The notes below the pieces were generated by a model. That model was not told where the DNA came from. It saw only the letters and a program-made list of their open reading frames with translations, and did no database searches. A stretch of 64,000 nt of DNA from Fischerella muscicola PCC 7414. GTDB taxonomy: Bacteria > Cyanobacteriota > Cyanobacteriia > Cyanobacteriales > Nostocaceae. The translations under genes were made by a program, and so were the position numbers. This document shows, piece after piece, positions 48,700 to 58,334 of this stretch. The stretch covers positions 52,953 through 116,952 of the forward strand of contig NZ_AJLK01000124.1 in assembly GCF_000317205.1 (NCBI RefSeq). The letters are read 5' to 3'. Each line of letters starts with the position of its first letter. The first letter of the stretch is position 1.

Positions 48700-48763
48700 A
48701 TTGGTTAGTTGTTAGTTGTTAGTTGTTAGTTGATAGATAAACAACCAACAACCAACCAAATCT

Positions 48764-49321
48764 TTATTTACGAGAACCGATAGTTGCTTGAAAAGCAGGG
48801 CGTTCAGACAGGCGTTTCATATAGGTAAATACAGCTGGGTGAGAACTCAAGTCTATCTTTAACATTAGGGGAATAAAAGATAGAATTGACCCTACTGCAA
48901 CATCAGCAACAGAAAATTTACCACCTACCAAGAATAGTTGACGTTGGAGAATTTCGTTGAGGGGAGTCATCAGACGAGGCATTTCTCGCTCACGATTGGC
49001 TTCTACAAATATGCCTGTAGCCAAGGTGGAATTAGCAAACAATACCCACTGAGCCATTTTTGCCCTTTCTTCTGGTGAGTGCTGGACTTTACCATACTTT
49101 TCATCCAGATAAAGTAAGATTGCCCCTGATTCCCACAGTTGCAAATCACCATCAACAATTGCTGGCACTTTCCCCATTGGGTTAATTGCTAAGTATGCTG
49201 GTTGACGATGTTCTCCAGCTTGCATGTCTAGCATGACAAACTCGTAGGGAATTCCCAATTCTTCGAGATACCATTGCACAATTGAGGCACGACTACGAGC
49301 GCCACCGTAAAGTTTAAGCAT
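48764..49321 (-). CDS. Glutathione S-transferase family protein
   Basis: 185 residues. The N-terminal thioredoxin-like domain has LKLYGGARSRASIVQWYLEE, NPMGKVPAIVDGDLQLWESGAI (cis-Pro and the glutathione Glu-Ser site), followed by a helical domain (VGGKFSVADVAVGSIL). Likely detoxification or redox; substrate unknown. Confidence 0.92.
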   Translation of the reverse strand: MLKLYGGARSRASIVQWYLEELGIPYEFVMLDMQAGEHRQPAYLAINPMGKVPAIVDGDLQLWESGAILLYLDEKYGKVQHSPEERAKMAQWVLFANSTLATGIFVEANREREMPRLMTPLNEILQRQLFLVGGKFSVADVAVGSILSFIPLMLKIDLSSHPAVFTYMKRLSERPAFQATIGSRK

Positions 49322-49329
49322 AGATAATT

Positions 49330-49520
49330 GTTGGTTGTTAGTTTTTGGTTGTTGGTTGTTAGTGGTTAGTGGTTAGTAGTTGTTCACTACTCCTCACACC
49401 CCATCCTACCTTAAGCCGCGCAAAGCGCGTCTACACACCCTTCACACTCCCCATCACCCCATCTCCCCACCTCCCCACTGCCCCTAATCCCCACCAGGGG
49501 CCGGTGAGTTCCCCACCTCC
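49330..49520. repeat. STRR tract plus dispersed GC-rich element
   Basis: TTGTTGGTTGTTAGTGG-type units (49328-49382), a gccgcgcaaagcgcgtctac module (about 49413-49434), and the cccctaatccccaccagggg-ccggtgagttcccc element (49482-49515). The same composite is seen near 13083-13400 and, in parts, near 36020 and 55140. Confidence 0.8.
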
Positions 49521-49521
49521 A

Positions 49522-49986
49522 CTAAAGAACCTTATGAGTGTGGGAATGCTGCTTGACGTTGTCTTCTTTTGTGACAACTCGAGTAGCGTTCAGTACGCGT
49601 TTGCGTTCGGTGGAATATTGAAAATCTGTATAGGTAGTGCCAATGGGGATTAAGGATTTTGCGTTTTCCTTGCGCTTGTAGGTGCGTGCAGCGGCAAAAG
49701 CGCGTTGCACAAATTCATCACTAAACTGGGCTGTCTCTGGAAAATTTGATGGCTTTTGCAGTGTATGACCATCCACAACAGTTCCCAAAGTTGTGGCGCA
49801 AGCAAATTTGTAGGAAGTAGGAATTCGTTTGACAAGGGCTTCTAAAGCGGCTGAGGGAATAGGTTCTATAACTTCGACTTGATGAACTTCTCCGTCTTCT
49901 TTGATGAAGCAGGTAGCTAAACCGATGACTATGTAATCTTCGGTTGTGAGATCAGGTGCATTGGGGCAAGAAACTGCTGTTGTCAT
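49522..49986 (-). CDS. Conserved-looking cyanobacterial protein, unknown function
   Basis: 154 residues, soluble. LTTEDYIVIGLATCFIKEDG, VEVIEPIPSAALEALVKRIP, FSDEFVQRAFAAARTYKRKE; there is a His-rich end (KQHSHTHKVL) whose last residues lie next to a repeat block. I recognise no named domain. Codon use and length suggest a real gene. Confidence 0.6.
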   Translation of the reverse strand: MTTAVSCPNAPDLTTEDYIVIGLATCFIKEDGEVHQVEVIEPIPSAALEALVKRIPTSYKFACATTLGTVVDGHTLQKPSNFPETAQFSDEFVQRAFAAARTYKRKENAKSLIPIGTTYTDFQYSTERKRVLNATRVVTKEDNVKQHSHTHKVL

Positions 49987-50315
49987 AGGAATTTATTTTC
50001 AAAACTATAAGTTCAACTAAAAAAGTCTGAATGGTTTGTTGGCATTTTACCAAGTTGTTGCTCCTACTACTTGACTAGTCTACTAGATTGATATTTCCTG
50101 TTTCTGGAATTGAACTTGGGGATGACGTATCTACTATTAAACTCAAGGATTAATTTAAATATGACGTTACTCATCGTGTAGTGATGGGTAATATTCATAT
50201 AGGGTGCTTATCTATGTACTCATAGACACCTTTGTAAGTGACACAGGGGCAAAACCACAAACACTACAAAATATTGTAAGTTGATTCACAGAGCAAGCAG
50301 CTCAGGCAGGAAGAT
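49987..50315. other. Gene-free intergenic region
   Basis: 329 bp between divergent genes. I see nothing but AT-rich promoter-type DNA. Confidence 0.5.
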
Positions 50316-51029
50316 ATGAACAGCCACTCATTTTTAGCATCTGGGGAACAGCAAAATCACAGATACAATAACGTGTTAAAAACTACCAAAACTCTTCAGC
50401 AGCGAGAAAATAACGGTAGCGGCGAATATGCTTTCGGTGACAGCTACTTACGCTCTTGTGCTTTGAAGTCAGCCCAACGAGGAGACTATACTGAGGCGAT
50501 CGCACTGTTGAGTCAGCTGATCAACCGTCATCCCCAAAATGCAATTGATTACAACAACCGGGGACTAATTTATTTTCAATGTGGCGAAAGCCAAAAAGCT
50601 TTTTGCGATTACAATACAGCTTTGCAACTCAATCCTAAGTTGGCTAGTGCTTATAATAATAGAGCTAATTACTATGCTGCTCGTGGGGAATTAGTAGCAG
50701 CGATCGCGGACTATGATCAGGCACTGGATTTGAACCCTAGTTATGTCCGAGCATGGTTGAACAGAGGCATTACTTTACGCGACTTGGGACAATATGAAGA
50801 GGCTATTGATAATTTTGAGGTAGCGCTGCTGTTTGGTCAGTTAGAAGGTCGTATTTTAGCAGAACGTGGTAGAACTTACCATCTCTGGGGTGACTGGAAT
50901 TGTGCGATCGCTGATTATCGTCGTGCTTTGCTTTTACTACCGTCGTTTGACACTACACAGGATATTCCAGGTTCGCGCTTGCGTTTACTAGTGGAAAATT
51001 GGTTCAACGAGTTAACCAAAATTCAGTGA
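50316..51029 (+). CDS. TPR-repeat protein
   Basis: 237 residues. From about residue 45 there are four to five tetratricopeptide units (AQRGDYTEAIALLSQLINRH; AIDYNNRGLIYFQCGESQKA; ASAYNNRANYYAARGELVAA; RAWLNRGITLRDLGQYEEAI; GRTYHLWGDWNCAIADYRRA). A protein-interaction scaffold with no catalytic domain; partners unknown. Confidence 0.88.
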   Translation: MNSHSFLASGEQQNHRYNNVLKTTKTLQQRENNGSGEYAFGDSYLRSCALKSAQRGDYTEAIALLSQLINRHPQNAIDYNNRGLIYFQCGESQKAFCDYNTALQLNPKLASAYNNRANYYAARGELVAAIADYDQALDLNPSYVRAWLNRGITLRDLGQYEEAIDNFEVALLFGQLEGRILAERGRTYHLWGDWNCAIADYRRALLLLPSFDTTQDIPGSRLRLLVENWFNELTKIQ

Positions 51030-51200
51030 ACAGTTACCAGTGAACAGTTATCAGTGAACAGTGAATAGTCAGAACAAAGAATAGAAAAGTGACTTCATCT
51101 GTATAAACATTCAAATTAACATTTTTACTTTAAATTCTCTAACTTTTAAGTTGTAGAGATGAACTGATAACTGGTAACTGATAACTGATAACTGATAACT
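51030..51200. repeat. CAGTGAACAGTTATC / AACTGATAACTGATAA repeats
   Basis: Tandem copies 51027-51065 face ACTGATAACTGATAACTG copies 51163-51203, so convergent genes are separated by a potential long hairpin. Confidence 0.75.
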
Positions 51201-51202
51201 GA

Positions 51203-51613
51203 TTAGGGAGAAGATTCTGCTTGTTCAACTTCTAGCGCTTTCGGCTTTATAAGCATAATAGGACGCTGGTTTGGATCAAATCGGTATCCCTGCTCTTGCA
51301 TAATGCTTTTAGCTTGACGCGGATCAAAATTACGGCTAAATTCTACCTTCAGAGTGTTTACTCGTGCCTCTACCTGCCTGAGTTCCGTGTTAATTTCTTG
51401 CAACTTAGCTTGTCGCGACCAGTGATAAGGTAAAAGTTTTACCAGTGCAGTTACTGCTGCTACAGAAATCACAACATTAACCCCTATCTTGACTGTTGTC
51501 TCCAACGCCATCACTTGATAAGAGCGTTGACGTAGATGCCGCTTTGGTCGAGGAGCAACTCGGCGTCTTGGTATTGGTTGTAGCGGGGGTCTGGATGGTT
51601 GAATAGCATTCAT
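51203..51613 (-). CDS. Single-TM coiled-coil protein, cyanobacterial (FtsL/DivIC-like topology)
   Basis: 136 residues: a basic Pro/Arg-rich cytoplasmic N-terminus (RRRVAPRPKRHLRQR), one TM (VKIGVNVVISVAAVTALVKL), then a coiled coil (KLQEINTELRQVEARVNTLK). The topology resembles the divisome proteins FtsL/DivIC, but homology is not evident. Conserved cyanobacterial hypotheticals have this layout. Function unknown. Confidence 0.7.
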   Translation of the reverse strand: MNAIQPSRPPLQPIPRRRVAPRPKRHLRQRSYQVMALETTVKIGVNVVISVAAVTALVKLLPYHWSRQAKLQEINTELRQVEARVNTLKVEFSRNFDPRQAKSIMQEQGYRFDPNQRPIMLIKPKALEVEQAESSP

Positions 51614-52008
51614 AATAATTATAAAGAACCTCGCTGATTAATATTGATGCACCGCAACAATGCTCCAGGGCTGTTTACGGTTTTATTTAGCTGTCATATT
51701 ACTTCATTTTTCGGCAATTGCTACACGTATGCAGTTAGTTAAAAATAAACCTAGCATACGTACGTATCTACACATAAAGTATTCACGGTACTAAACCGTT
51801 AACTTCCGGCAAATGTACCCGTATTACCAGGTTTATTGGCTTTTATATCGATTTTAAAAGTACATGAATAAAGCAGAAAACAGTGATGCTGAAGGGAATA
51901 AGTACGAACTATACAACAACTCGGAATTAGGAGGGCAAAATTCAGAATGAAGGATTATTCCGAATTGCTGCTCCCCAATTCCGACTTGTATTTGGTTACG
52001 GCAATGGT
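51614..52008. other. Gene-free intergenic region
   Basis: 395 bp between two minus-strand genes, downstream of psaM. No ORF or RNA recognised. Confidence 0.5.
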
Positions 52009-52104
52009 TTATTTATAAAGTTCTGTTGCTAACCGCCAAGCCAGAAATCCTGGGAGCAGAGCCACAACCAGAGCGATGTAGACTTGAGTATCAGATATAC
52101 TCAT
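52009..52104 (-). CDS. psaM: Photosystem I subunit XII, PsaM
   Basis: 31-residue protein translated from the minus strand: MSISDTQVYIALVVALLPGF followed by LAWRLATELYK. The DTQVY start and RLATELYK end are those of PsaM, the single-TM subunit at the PSI trimer interface. The ribosome site AGGAGG lies 9 bases before the ATG at 52104. Standard ORF calling misses it because of its size. Confidence 0.95.
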   Translation of the reverse strand: MSISDTQVYIALVVALLPGFLAWRLATELYK

Positions 52105-52286
52105 GGTTTCAAACCTCCTAATCTGAATAAATTTTGATTACGTTTACTACTTTTCCTTGTTTTGCCAAGAATGGGGAATAGCTTGTTACAAGATGAAACA
52201 AAACGAGTGGGTTAGTTGTTAGTGGTTGGTGGTTGGTAGGGAGGCAAAGCTTTGTATCCCTAACTTAGTCAAGGATTGTTAAGAAG

Positions 52287-53543
52287 ATGGGTTTTTATTT
52301 GGGTATTGATTTTGGGACATCTGGCGCACGAGGTGTGGTGGTTGATGAAGTAGGGATTGTGCAACAACGGGTGCTATACCCGTTTGAGATGTCCCCTGGC
52401 GTTGACTTAACCAATGTCTGGCAGATGGCTTTATTTAACCTGCTAGAGCAAATTTCTGGGGAATTAAGGCGAGAAATTAAGGCGATCGCGATCAATGGTA
52501 CTTCTTCAACTGTCTTATTGTGTGATGCTGTCGGCAATCCTGTAGATGCGCCTTTGCTGTACAACGATGGAAGGGGTGCTGTGGTGATGGATAGGTTAAA
52601 GAGTGCAGCACCCCCAAATCATACTGTTTTAAGTACAACCTCAAGCCTGGCAAAGCTTTTGTGGATGTCACAACAAGCTTTTTTCACACAAGCTAAATAT
52701 TTTCTGCATCAAGCAGATTGGCTAGCATTTCTGTTGCATGGGCGATTGGGTATTAGCGATTACCATAACGCTTTAAAACTGGGTTATGACGTAGAAGCTT
52801 TGCAATATCCAGAATGGTTAGAGAAACTGCAAATTTCTATTCATCTACCTAAAGTAGTGATTCCTGGTAGTGCCATCGGAGAACTACGCCCAGAGATTGC
52901 TGCTAAGTACAATTTGCCCAAAGATTGCTTGGTGTGTGCTGGTACAACAGACAGTATCGCGGCATTTCTGGCTAGTGGTGCACAATCCCCAGGAGAGGCG
53001 GTGACTTCTGTTGGTTCTACACTGGTGCTGAAGCTTTTAAGCCGTACCCGTGTAGAAGATGTCAGATATGGTATCTACAGCCATCGTTTAGGGGATTTAT
53101 GGCTAACTGGGGGCGCTTCTAATACTGGTGGTGCTGTACTGCGGCAATTTTTTACTAAGGCCGAATTAGAAAATCTGAGTCGGGAAATTGATGCCAGCCA
53201 AGCAAGCGCTTTGGATTATTATCCCTTGTTGAAACCGGGCGATCGCTTTCCGATTAATGACCCCAATTTACCGCCACGATTAGAACCACGTCCAGATAAT
53301 CCTGTGGAATTTCTACATGGGTTATTAGAAAGTATTGCCAGGATTGAGGCACGCGGATACGAGTTATTGCAAGAATTGGGGGCAGATAAGTTAACTCGTG
53401 TTTATACAGCTGGCGGTGGTGCGGCAAATGACACTTGGACGGCGATTAGGGGGCGGTATTTAAAAGTCCCAGTGATGCCTTCTGTGAATACAGAGGCGGC
53501 TTATGGAACAGCGTTATTGGCGATGCGGGGAATGAAAGAATAA
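52287..53543 (+). CDS. FGGY-family carbohydrate kinase
   Basis: 418 residues. ATPase phosphate-1 motif YLGIDFGTSGARGVVVDE at the N-terminus, substrate region HQADWLAFLLHGRLGISDYH, phosphate-2 motif CAGTTDSIAAFLASG and adenosine motif VYTAGGGAANDTWTAIRG. FGGY kinases phosphorylate pentoses, glycerol and similar sugars; the cyanobacterial relatives are annotated as xylulose/ribulose kinase. It is shorter than classical XylB (about 490). Substrate is not certain. Confidence 0.9.
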   Translation: MGFYLGIDFGTSGARGVVVDEVGIVQQRVLYPFEMSPGVDLTNVWQMALFNLLEQISGELRREIKAIAINGTSSTVLLCDAVGNPVDAPLLYNDGRGAVVMDRLKSAAPPNHTVLSTTSSLAKLLWMSQQAFFTQAKYFLHQADWLAFLLHGRLGISDYHNALKLGYDVEALQYPEWLEKLQISIHLPKVVIPGSAIGELRPEIAAKYNLPKDCLVCAGTTDSIAAFLASGAQSPGEAVTSVGSTLVLKLLSRTRVEDVRYGIYSHRLGDLWLTGGASNTGGAVLRQFFTKAELENLSREIDASQASALDYYPLLKPGDRFPINDPNLPPRLEPRPDNPVEFLHGLLESIARIEARGYELLQELGADKLTRVYTAGGGAANDTWTAIRGRYLKVPVMPSVNTEAAYGTALLAMRGMKE

Positions 53544-53551
53544 ACCTTTAC

Positions 53552-55111
53552 TTACCTAACAAACTTCAAGCTTTCCATTTTCTTTGTAAACAGGTCAGTA
53601 AAAATACTAGCAACGTTGCGTTTGCGAAGTTTGATATTAGTACTTACTGACATCCCTGATTGCAGATTAACTTGGCGATCATTAATCATTAAATACTGTC
53701 GTTCAAGAACGACCTTTGCGGGAAATCTGTAGAAGGGATAAATATTGTCAGGGGGTAGGGCGTCGGAACCAACCCAGACTAGTTTACCTTTGATATCCCC
53801 AAATTCACTGTAAGGAAATGAATCAATTCTTACATCGACATTCATACCTTCTTTAACAAAGCCGATATCGCGGTTGGTAATAAAGACTTTGGCAACAAGG
53901 GATTGATTGGGAACTATTTTGAGAATTGGCGCCGAAGAGTTAGTTACATAGCCAGGGTTACGGGCTTGTAAGTCGAACACTGTACCCGAAACGGGGGCTT
54001 TTAGTTCTTGGTAGCGTAGGTTTTGCTGGGTCTTGCTGATTTGACTATCAATTTGGGCAATGCGCTGTTCGTTTTCAACGATAGCTTTAGTTAATTGACT
54101 GTCAATTTCTGCTATCCGCTTTTGATTGTCAGCAATTTTAGTTAGTAACTCATTTTTACTGAGGGCGATGGCATTCTTTACCTTCTCGTCAGCTTGTGTA
54201 ATTGCATACTGGAGCCGTTTTTCTTCTTCTAAAAGTCGATCTACCTCTGCTTGTCGACTAAGGAATTGCTGCTGCTGCTTGTAATACTGATTCCTAGCAA
54301 TTCCTCCCTCATTTGCCAACACAGTCAAGTCTGTGAGAATAGTTTTTTCGACTGCCAGTAATTCTTTGGCACTAACCAACTGAACTTGAGTTTGTTTCAA
54401 CTGCTTTTGCAATTGATCAACTTCCAACTTAGCAGCACTAATGCGCGATCGCACTTCCGATTGGGCAGACTGCAACCGTTGCTGTTGTTCTGGGGTTAAT
54501 CCTGCACCAGTGCCAGCACCTTGTAATTGCAGGCGATACAGTCGATTTTCGGCAACCAATTCTGCCCGGTGTTTGGTCAAAAAAACTCGTTCAGAAGGTA
54601 ACGATGTCAGCAGTTGCGTATTTGGGGAAGTTTTACCACCCATTTGCATTTGGTAATACTGATTTTCTGCCAGCAAAGCAGCGCGAATTTTTCGCAGTGA
54701 TGTTTGTTCGGCATTATCAACCGTTGGATCAAGAGCAAGCAATAAGTCACCTTGTTTGACTTGTTGCCCATCTTTGACCAAAATCCTTTTGGCTACACCC
54801 GCAACAGGTGCTTGCACTTGGGTAACAGCCCCTTCTGGTTCGAGTTTACCTTGAGCAGGAATCGCCTCTTCAAACTGTGCCACAGAAGCCCAAATTACCC
54901 CAGCAGTAGTCATGCCGATTAAAGTCCATACTACTGCCCTCGGTAAAATCGAGGACTGTCGCAACACCACAGGCTGATCAAACCGTTTAAGTGTTGGTGA
55001 TACATCAAGGGAAGGAGTTGCTAAGGATGTGCCATTTAGAGTCGAAACAGCAGTTTTACCGTTGTTTCCATGACCATTAGAGTCAGGATGGGAACCGTTT
55101 GAGTTATTCAT
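53552..55111 (-). CDS. HlyD-family membrane fusion protein (type I secretion adaptor)
   Basis: 519 residues. Ser/Asn-rich cytoplasmic N-terminus, one TM (VVWTLIGMTTAGVIWASVA, about 62-80), lipoyl-like half (IPAQGKLEPEGAVTQVQAPV), long coiled-coil hairpin (about 150-370) and beta-barrel part (LKAPVSGTVFDLQARNPGYV). It should link the inner-membrane ABC exporter to an outer-membrane TolC-type channel. It lies downstream of the ABC exporter gene on the same strand; repeats fill the gap. Confidence 0.93.
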   Translation of the reverse strand: MNNSNGSHPDSNGHGNNGKTAVSTLNGTSLATPSLDVSPTLKRFDQPVVLRQSSILPRAVVWTLIGMTTAGVIWASVAQFEEAIPAQGKLEPEGAVTQVQAPVAGVAKRILVKDGQQVKQGDLLLALDPTVDNAEQTSLRKIRAALLAENQYYQMQMGGKTSPNTQLLTSLPSERVFLTKHRAELVAENRLYRLQLQGAGTGAGLTPEQQQRLQSAQSEVRSRISAAKLEVDQLQKQLKQTQVQLVSAKELLAVEKTILTDLTVLANEGGIARNQYYKQQQQFLSRQAEVDRLLEEEKRLQYAITQADEKVKNAIALSKNELLTKIADNQKRIAEIDSQLTKAIVENEQRIAQIDSQISKTQQNLRYQELKAPVSGTVFDLQARNPGYVTNSSAPILKIVPNQSLVAKVFITNRDIGFVKEGMNVDVRIDSFPYSEFGDIKGKLVWVGSDALPPDNIYPFYRFPAKVVLERQYLMINDRQVNLQSGMSVSTNIKLRKRNVASIFTDLFTKKMESLKFVR

Positions 55112-55398
55112 GGGGAGGTGGGGAGGTGGGGTGATGGGGGGCTAGGGGTCCCCACTTTGTGGGGTTGGGGGGCAATGGGGAACTCACCGGCCCCCGCGAC
55201 CGACAGGGAGGAGCCAGTGCGGTGGACGGGTTTCCCGGCATAAAGCACCTGGCGTTGGGGATTAGGGGCAGTAGGGAGTGTGGGGAGAGGGGGGAGTCAA
55301 TAATAAATTAACTGCTAACTAGTAACAACTAACCACTAACAACCAACAACAAACAACCAACAACAAACAACCAACAACAAACAACAAACAACCAACAA
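55112..55398. repeat. Repeat block between ABC exporter and HlyD genes
   Basis: 287 bp almost entirely of dispersed modules: gggggaggtgggg, the cggtggacgggtttcccggcataaag module, ggcgttggggattaggggc, and CAACAACAAACAACC STRR units (55315-55400). Confidence 0.8.
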
Positions 55399-58188
55399 CT
55401 AACTACTAACTACTAACCCATCCTGTTGTTGATACAGGTGGTAGTAGCGGCCACGTTTGTGCATGAGTTGGGTATGAGTACCGCGTTCTGCTACTTTGCC
55501 TTGGTGCATGACTACAATTTCATCTGCTTGTTGAATTGTGCTGAGGCGGTGGGTGATGATGAACATTGTTCGTCCTCGGAAGGCTTGGATTAAGTTAGTA
55601 CATACTTGCCGTTCGGTGTCGTAGTCGAGGGCGCTAGTTGCTTCGTCCAAAATTAATAATTGGGGATTTTGTAGGATAGTACGAGCGATCGCAATCCGTT
55701 GTCTTTGTCCTCCCGAAAGTGCGGAACCGCGTTCACCAACACGTGTTTTGTAACCGTTGGGCAAGTTCATGATGAAGTCGTGGGCGACTGCTAGTTTGGC
55801 AGCAGTAATCACTTCTTCGCTGGTAGCGTCGGGGTTGGTGAGGGCAATATTTTCTAGAACTGTGCCGTCAAATAACAACGTGTCTTGGGGAATAATGCCA
55901 ATTTGCGATCGCAGTGAATACAATTCGACTTTACTAATGTCGTAACCATCGATAAGAATTCGACCTGCGTTTGGTTCATACAGACGCGGTAGCAATTTCA
56001 TCAACGTACTTTTACCAGAACCACTCATCCCGACGATTCCTACCACCCTTTGAGCCGGAAACGCTAAATTAATATTGTCTAATTGCAGTGAACCACTTGC
56101 AGAAAACCGGAAAGAAACGTTTTCGTAAGTGACAGCGCCCTGAATGGGGGGCATGGGAATATTATCTTGGTCGGCTTGTGTGACTTCCTGGGGCGTATCA
56201 ACAATATCACTCAGACGCTCTAAAGACAGGGCTGTTTGTTGGAAATTCTGCCATAATTGCAATAATCTTAACAATGGACTAGTAACGTACCCCGCAATAA
56301 TACGGAAAGCAATTAATTGACCCAATGAGAGTTCGCCCTTGAGTACTAAGTATGCACCGACCCACAGCACCAGTAATCCAGAAAGCTGATTAAGAAAATT
56401 ACTTGCCGAACCAGCAGCAGTAGAAGTCACTATAGTTTTAAACCCAGATGAAACATAGCGGGCATAGTGTTCTTGCCATTGCCAACGGGTACGCAACTCT
56501 ATATTTTGGGCTTTAACAGTCTGAATCCCAGAAAGTACTTCTACTAAATAAGATTGGGTTTCGGCATTGCGTTCGGCTTTTTCCCGTAGTTGTCGCCTGA
56601 CTATTGGTGCTGCTATCAAACTGAGCAAGGCAAACAAAGGAATGGTAGATAAAGATACCAGTGTTAACACCCAGCTATAAATTAACATGACAATGATGTA
56701 GATCACCGAAAAGACAGAATCTAACACCACACTCAAAGCTGTACCCGTGAGAAAAGAGCGAATGTTTTCTAGCTCATTTACCCTAGTTGCTAATTCTCCC
56801 ACCGGATGGCGATCAAAGTAACGCAGAGGCAAACGCAACAAGTGATCGATAATTTCTGAACCCAAGGCTAAGTCAATTCTATTGGTAGCTTCTGCAAATA
56901 AGTAAGTCCGCAAAGTACCGAGAACTGCTTCAAAAATTGCCGCTAACAGTAAAAATATACCCAACACTTGCAAGGTGTCGATACTGTTTTGTACCAAAAC
57001 CTTATCGATGATCACTTGAATCATCAACGGGTTGGCAAGTCCAAACAACTGCACAAAAAACGAAGCTACCAGAACTTCCAATAAAACTGTGCGGTGACGG
57101 TTAAGCGAAGGCAAAAACCAACTCAAGCCGAATTTCTGTTGCGGTGTTGCTGCGGTTTTTGTTAGTAAAAGTACCTGTGCTTGTTCACCCCAATTTTTGA
57201 GGAACTCAGCCATTTTTTGACGAACAATACCACGTTCTGGTACACCCAAAACCACTTTTGCATCGCTAGTTTCATAAACCACCGCCATGCTATCTTGCCA
57301 GTGAATCAACGCTGGTGTCGGTAAACGATTCATCGCCTTGGCTGGTATAGTCACCAATTGCGCCTTTAATCCCATGAAATCAGCAATTGCTCCACATAAT
57401 TGCAGAGAAACTGGTTTAGTTAAATCTTTGTGGTTATTGGCGATCGCTTTGCGAATAGCCTCCCGGCGAAACGGCATCCCGAAATACTGACTCACCATCT
57501 GTAAACAGGCGAGAGTAGCGTTGTGCGACTCTTCGCGGACGTGGGGGTATTTTTTGGTGGGGAGGTGGGGAACTCGGGGCCCCCACTCCCCCAAGGGAGT
57601 GGGGATTAGGGGCAGTGGGGAGGTGGGGGGAGTGTGGGGAGTAGGGGGAGTGTGTAGACGCGGTAGCGGTGAGGGGGTCGCGGTCTTGGCGGTTCCCGTC
57701 ACGATTGCGAACTCCCGAACCCGAAGGGCTTTCCGTAAGGGTGGAGTGGGGGGAGTAACTTTTGAGTCTTGACCCTTGTTGACAGTTGACTCCATGAAAT
57801 AAGCTTTTAGGGCTGGTTCTTCTTCTAGCAGAGTCAAGAATTCCTCATGTGGAAGCACAAGGCAGAGGGTTTCTTCCTCACAAGCCATGACTTTTTCACA
57901 AGGAACACCCTGCAACAAGCTTTTCCACCCTACAATCTCTCCCGGTTGTAATCGTTGCAATGTCACGGGTATATTGCTTTGGGGGTCATGGCCGATCAGT
58001 CGCGCCTGTCCTGTATAGATGATTGCGACATCAGGCGGTAACTCTTGTAGTGGTAGGATAGCTTGTCCCATTCCATAACGCCGCACTTGCAATCTTTTGC
58101 ACAATTGCTGCAATTTGGCAAGAGATAGTTGCTCAAAGGGTGCGATGCCTGATAGGAAGGTTGGGATTGCAGTGGGAGTTTGAGTCAT
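55399..58188 (-). CDS. Type I secretion ABC transporter with cNMP-like and degenerate C39 domains
   Basis: 929 residues from the ATG at 58188 (an in-frame TTG lies 7 codons upstream). Order: cyclic-nucleotide-binding-like domain (about 10-130), Pro/Thr-rich linker (136-215) encoded by repeat DNA, C39-like domain (about 216-350), six-TM exporter domain (about 370-660), ATPase with GIVGMSGSGKST, LSGGQRQRIAIARTI and LLILDEATSALD. In the C39 domain the catalytic Cys position reads NATLACLQM instead of DCGxxCLxM and the His is missing (HWQDSMAVV), so it likely binds but does not cleave substrate, as in HlyB. The probable cargo is the RTX phosphoesterase upstream. Confidence 0.93.
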   Translation of the reverse strand: MTQTPTAIPTFLSGIAPFEQLSLAKLQQLCKRLQVRRYGMGQAILPLQELPPDVAIIYTGQARLIGHDPQSNIPVTLQRLQPGEIVGWKSLLQGVPCEKVMACEEETLCLVLPHEEFLTLLEEEPALKAYFMESTVNKGQDSKVTPPTPPLRKALRVREFAIVTGTAKTATPSPLPRLHTPPTPHTPPTSPLPLIPTPLGEWGPRVPHLPTKKYPHVREESHNATLACLQMVSQYFGMPFRREAIRKAIANNHKDLTKPVSLQLCGAIADFMGLKAQLVTIPAKAMNRLPTPALIHWQDSMAVVYETSDAKVVLGVPERGIVRQKMAEFLKNWGEQAQVLLLTKTAATPQQKFGLSWFLPSLNRHRTVLLEVLVASFFVQLFGLANPLMIQVIIDKVLVQNSIDTLQVLGIFLLLAAIFEAVLGTLRTYLFAEATNRIDLALGSEIIDHLLRLPLRYFDRHPVGELATRVNELENIRSFLTGTALSVVLDSVFSVIYIIVMLIYSWVLTLVSLSTIPLFALLSLIAAPIVRRQLREKAERNAETQSYLVEVLSGIQTVKAQNIELRTRWQWQEHYARYVSSGFKTIVTSTAAGSASNFLNQLSGLLVLWVGAYLVLKGELSLGQLIAFRIIAGYVTSPLLRLLQLWQNFQQTALSLERLSDIVDTPQEVTQADQDNIPMPPIQGAVTYENVSFRFSASGSLQLDNINLAFPAQRVVGIVGMSGSGKSTLMKLLPRLYEPNAGRILIDGYDISKVELYSLRSQIGIIPQDTLLFDGTVLENIALTNPDATSEEVITAAKLAVAHDFIMNLPNGYKTRVGERGSALSGGQRQRIAIARTILQNPQLLILDEATSALDYDTERQVCTNLIQAFRGRTMFIITHRLSTIQQADEIVVMHQGKVAERGTHTQLMHKRGRYYHLYQQQDGLVVSS
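57545..57775. repeat. Dispersed repeat modules inside the ABC exporter gene
   Basis: Lies wholly within the coding frame and encodes its Pro/Thr linker. It includes ggggcccccactcccccaag and ggattaggggcagtgggg (as near 39165-39205) and gcggtgagggggtcgcggtc (as in the large inverted repeat at 25700). The frame stays open through it. Confidence 0.8.
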
Positions 58189-58334
58189 AAAGCGAGGAGC
58201 AATTATCAAAGTGCCAACAACAATGAATTACAATCACCAATCACCCACCAACGAAAAATCTATCTGTGTCTATCTGTGTGCATCGGTGTGCATCGGTGGT
58301 CGATTTCCAAAAAAAAGACTTTTTCATCACTGAG

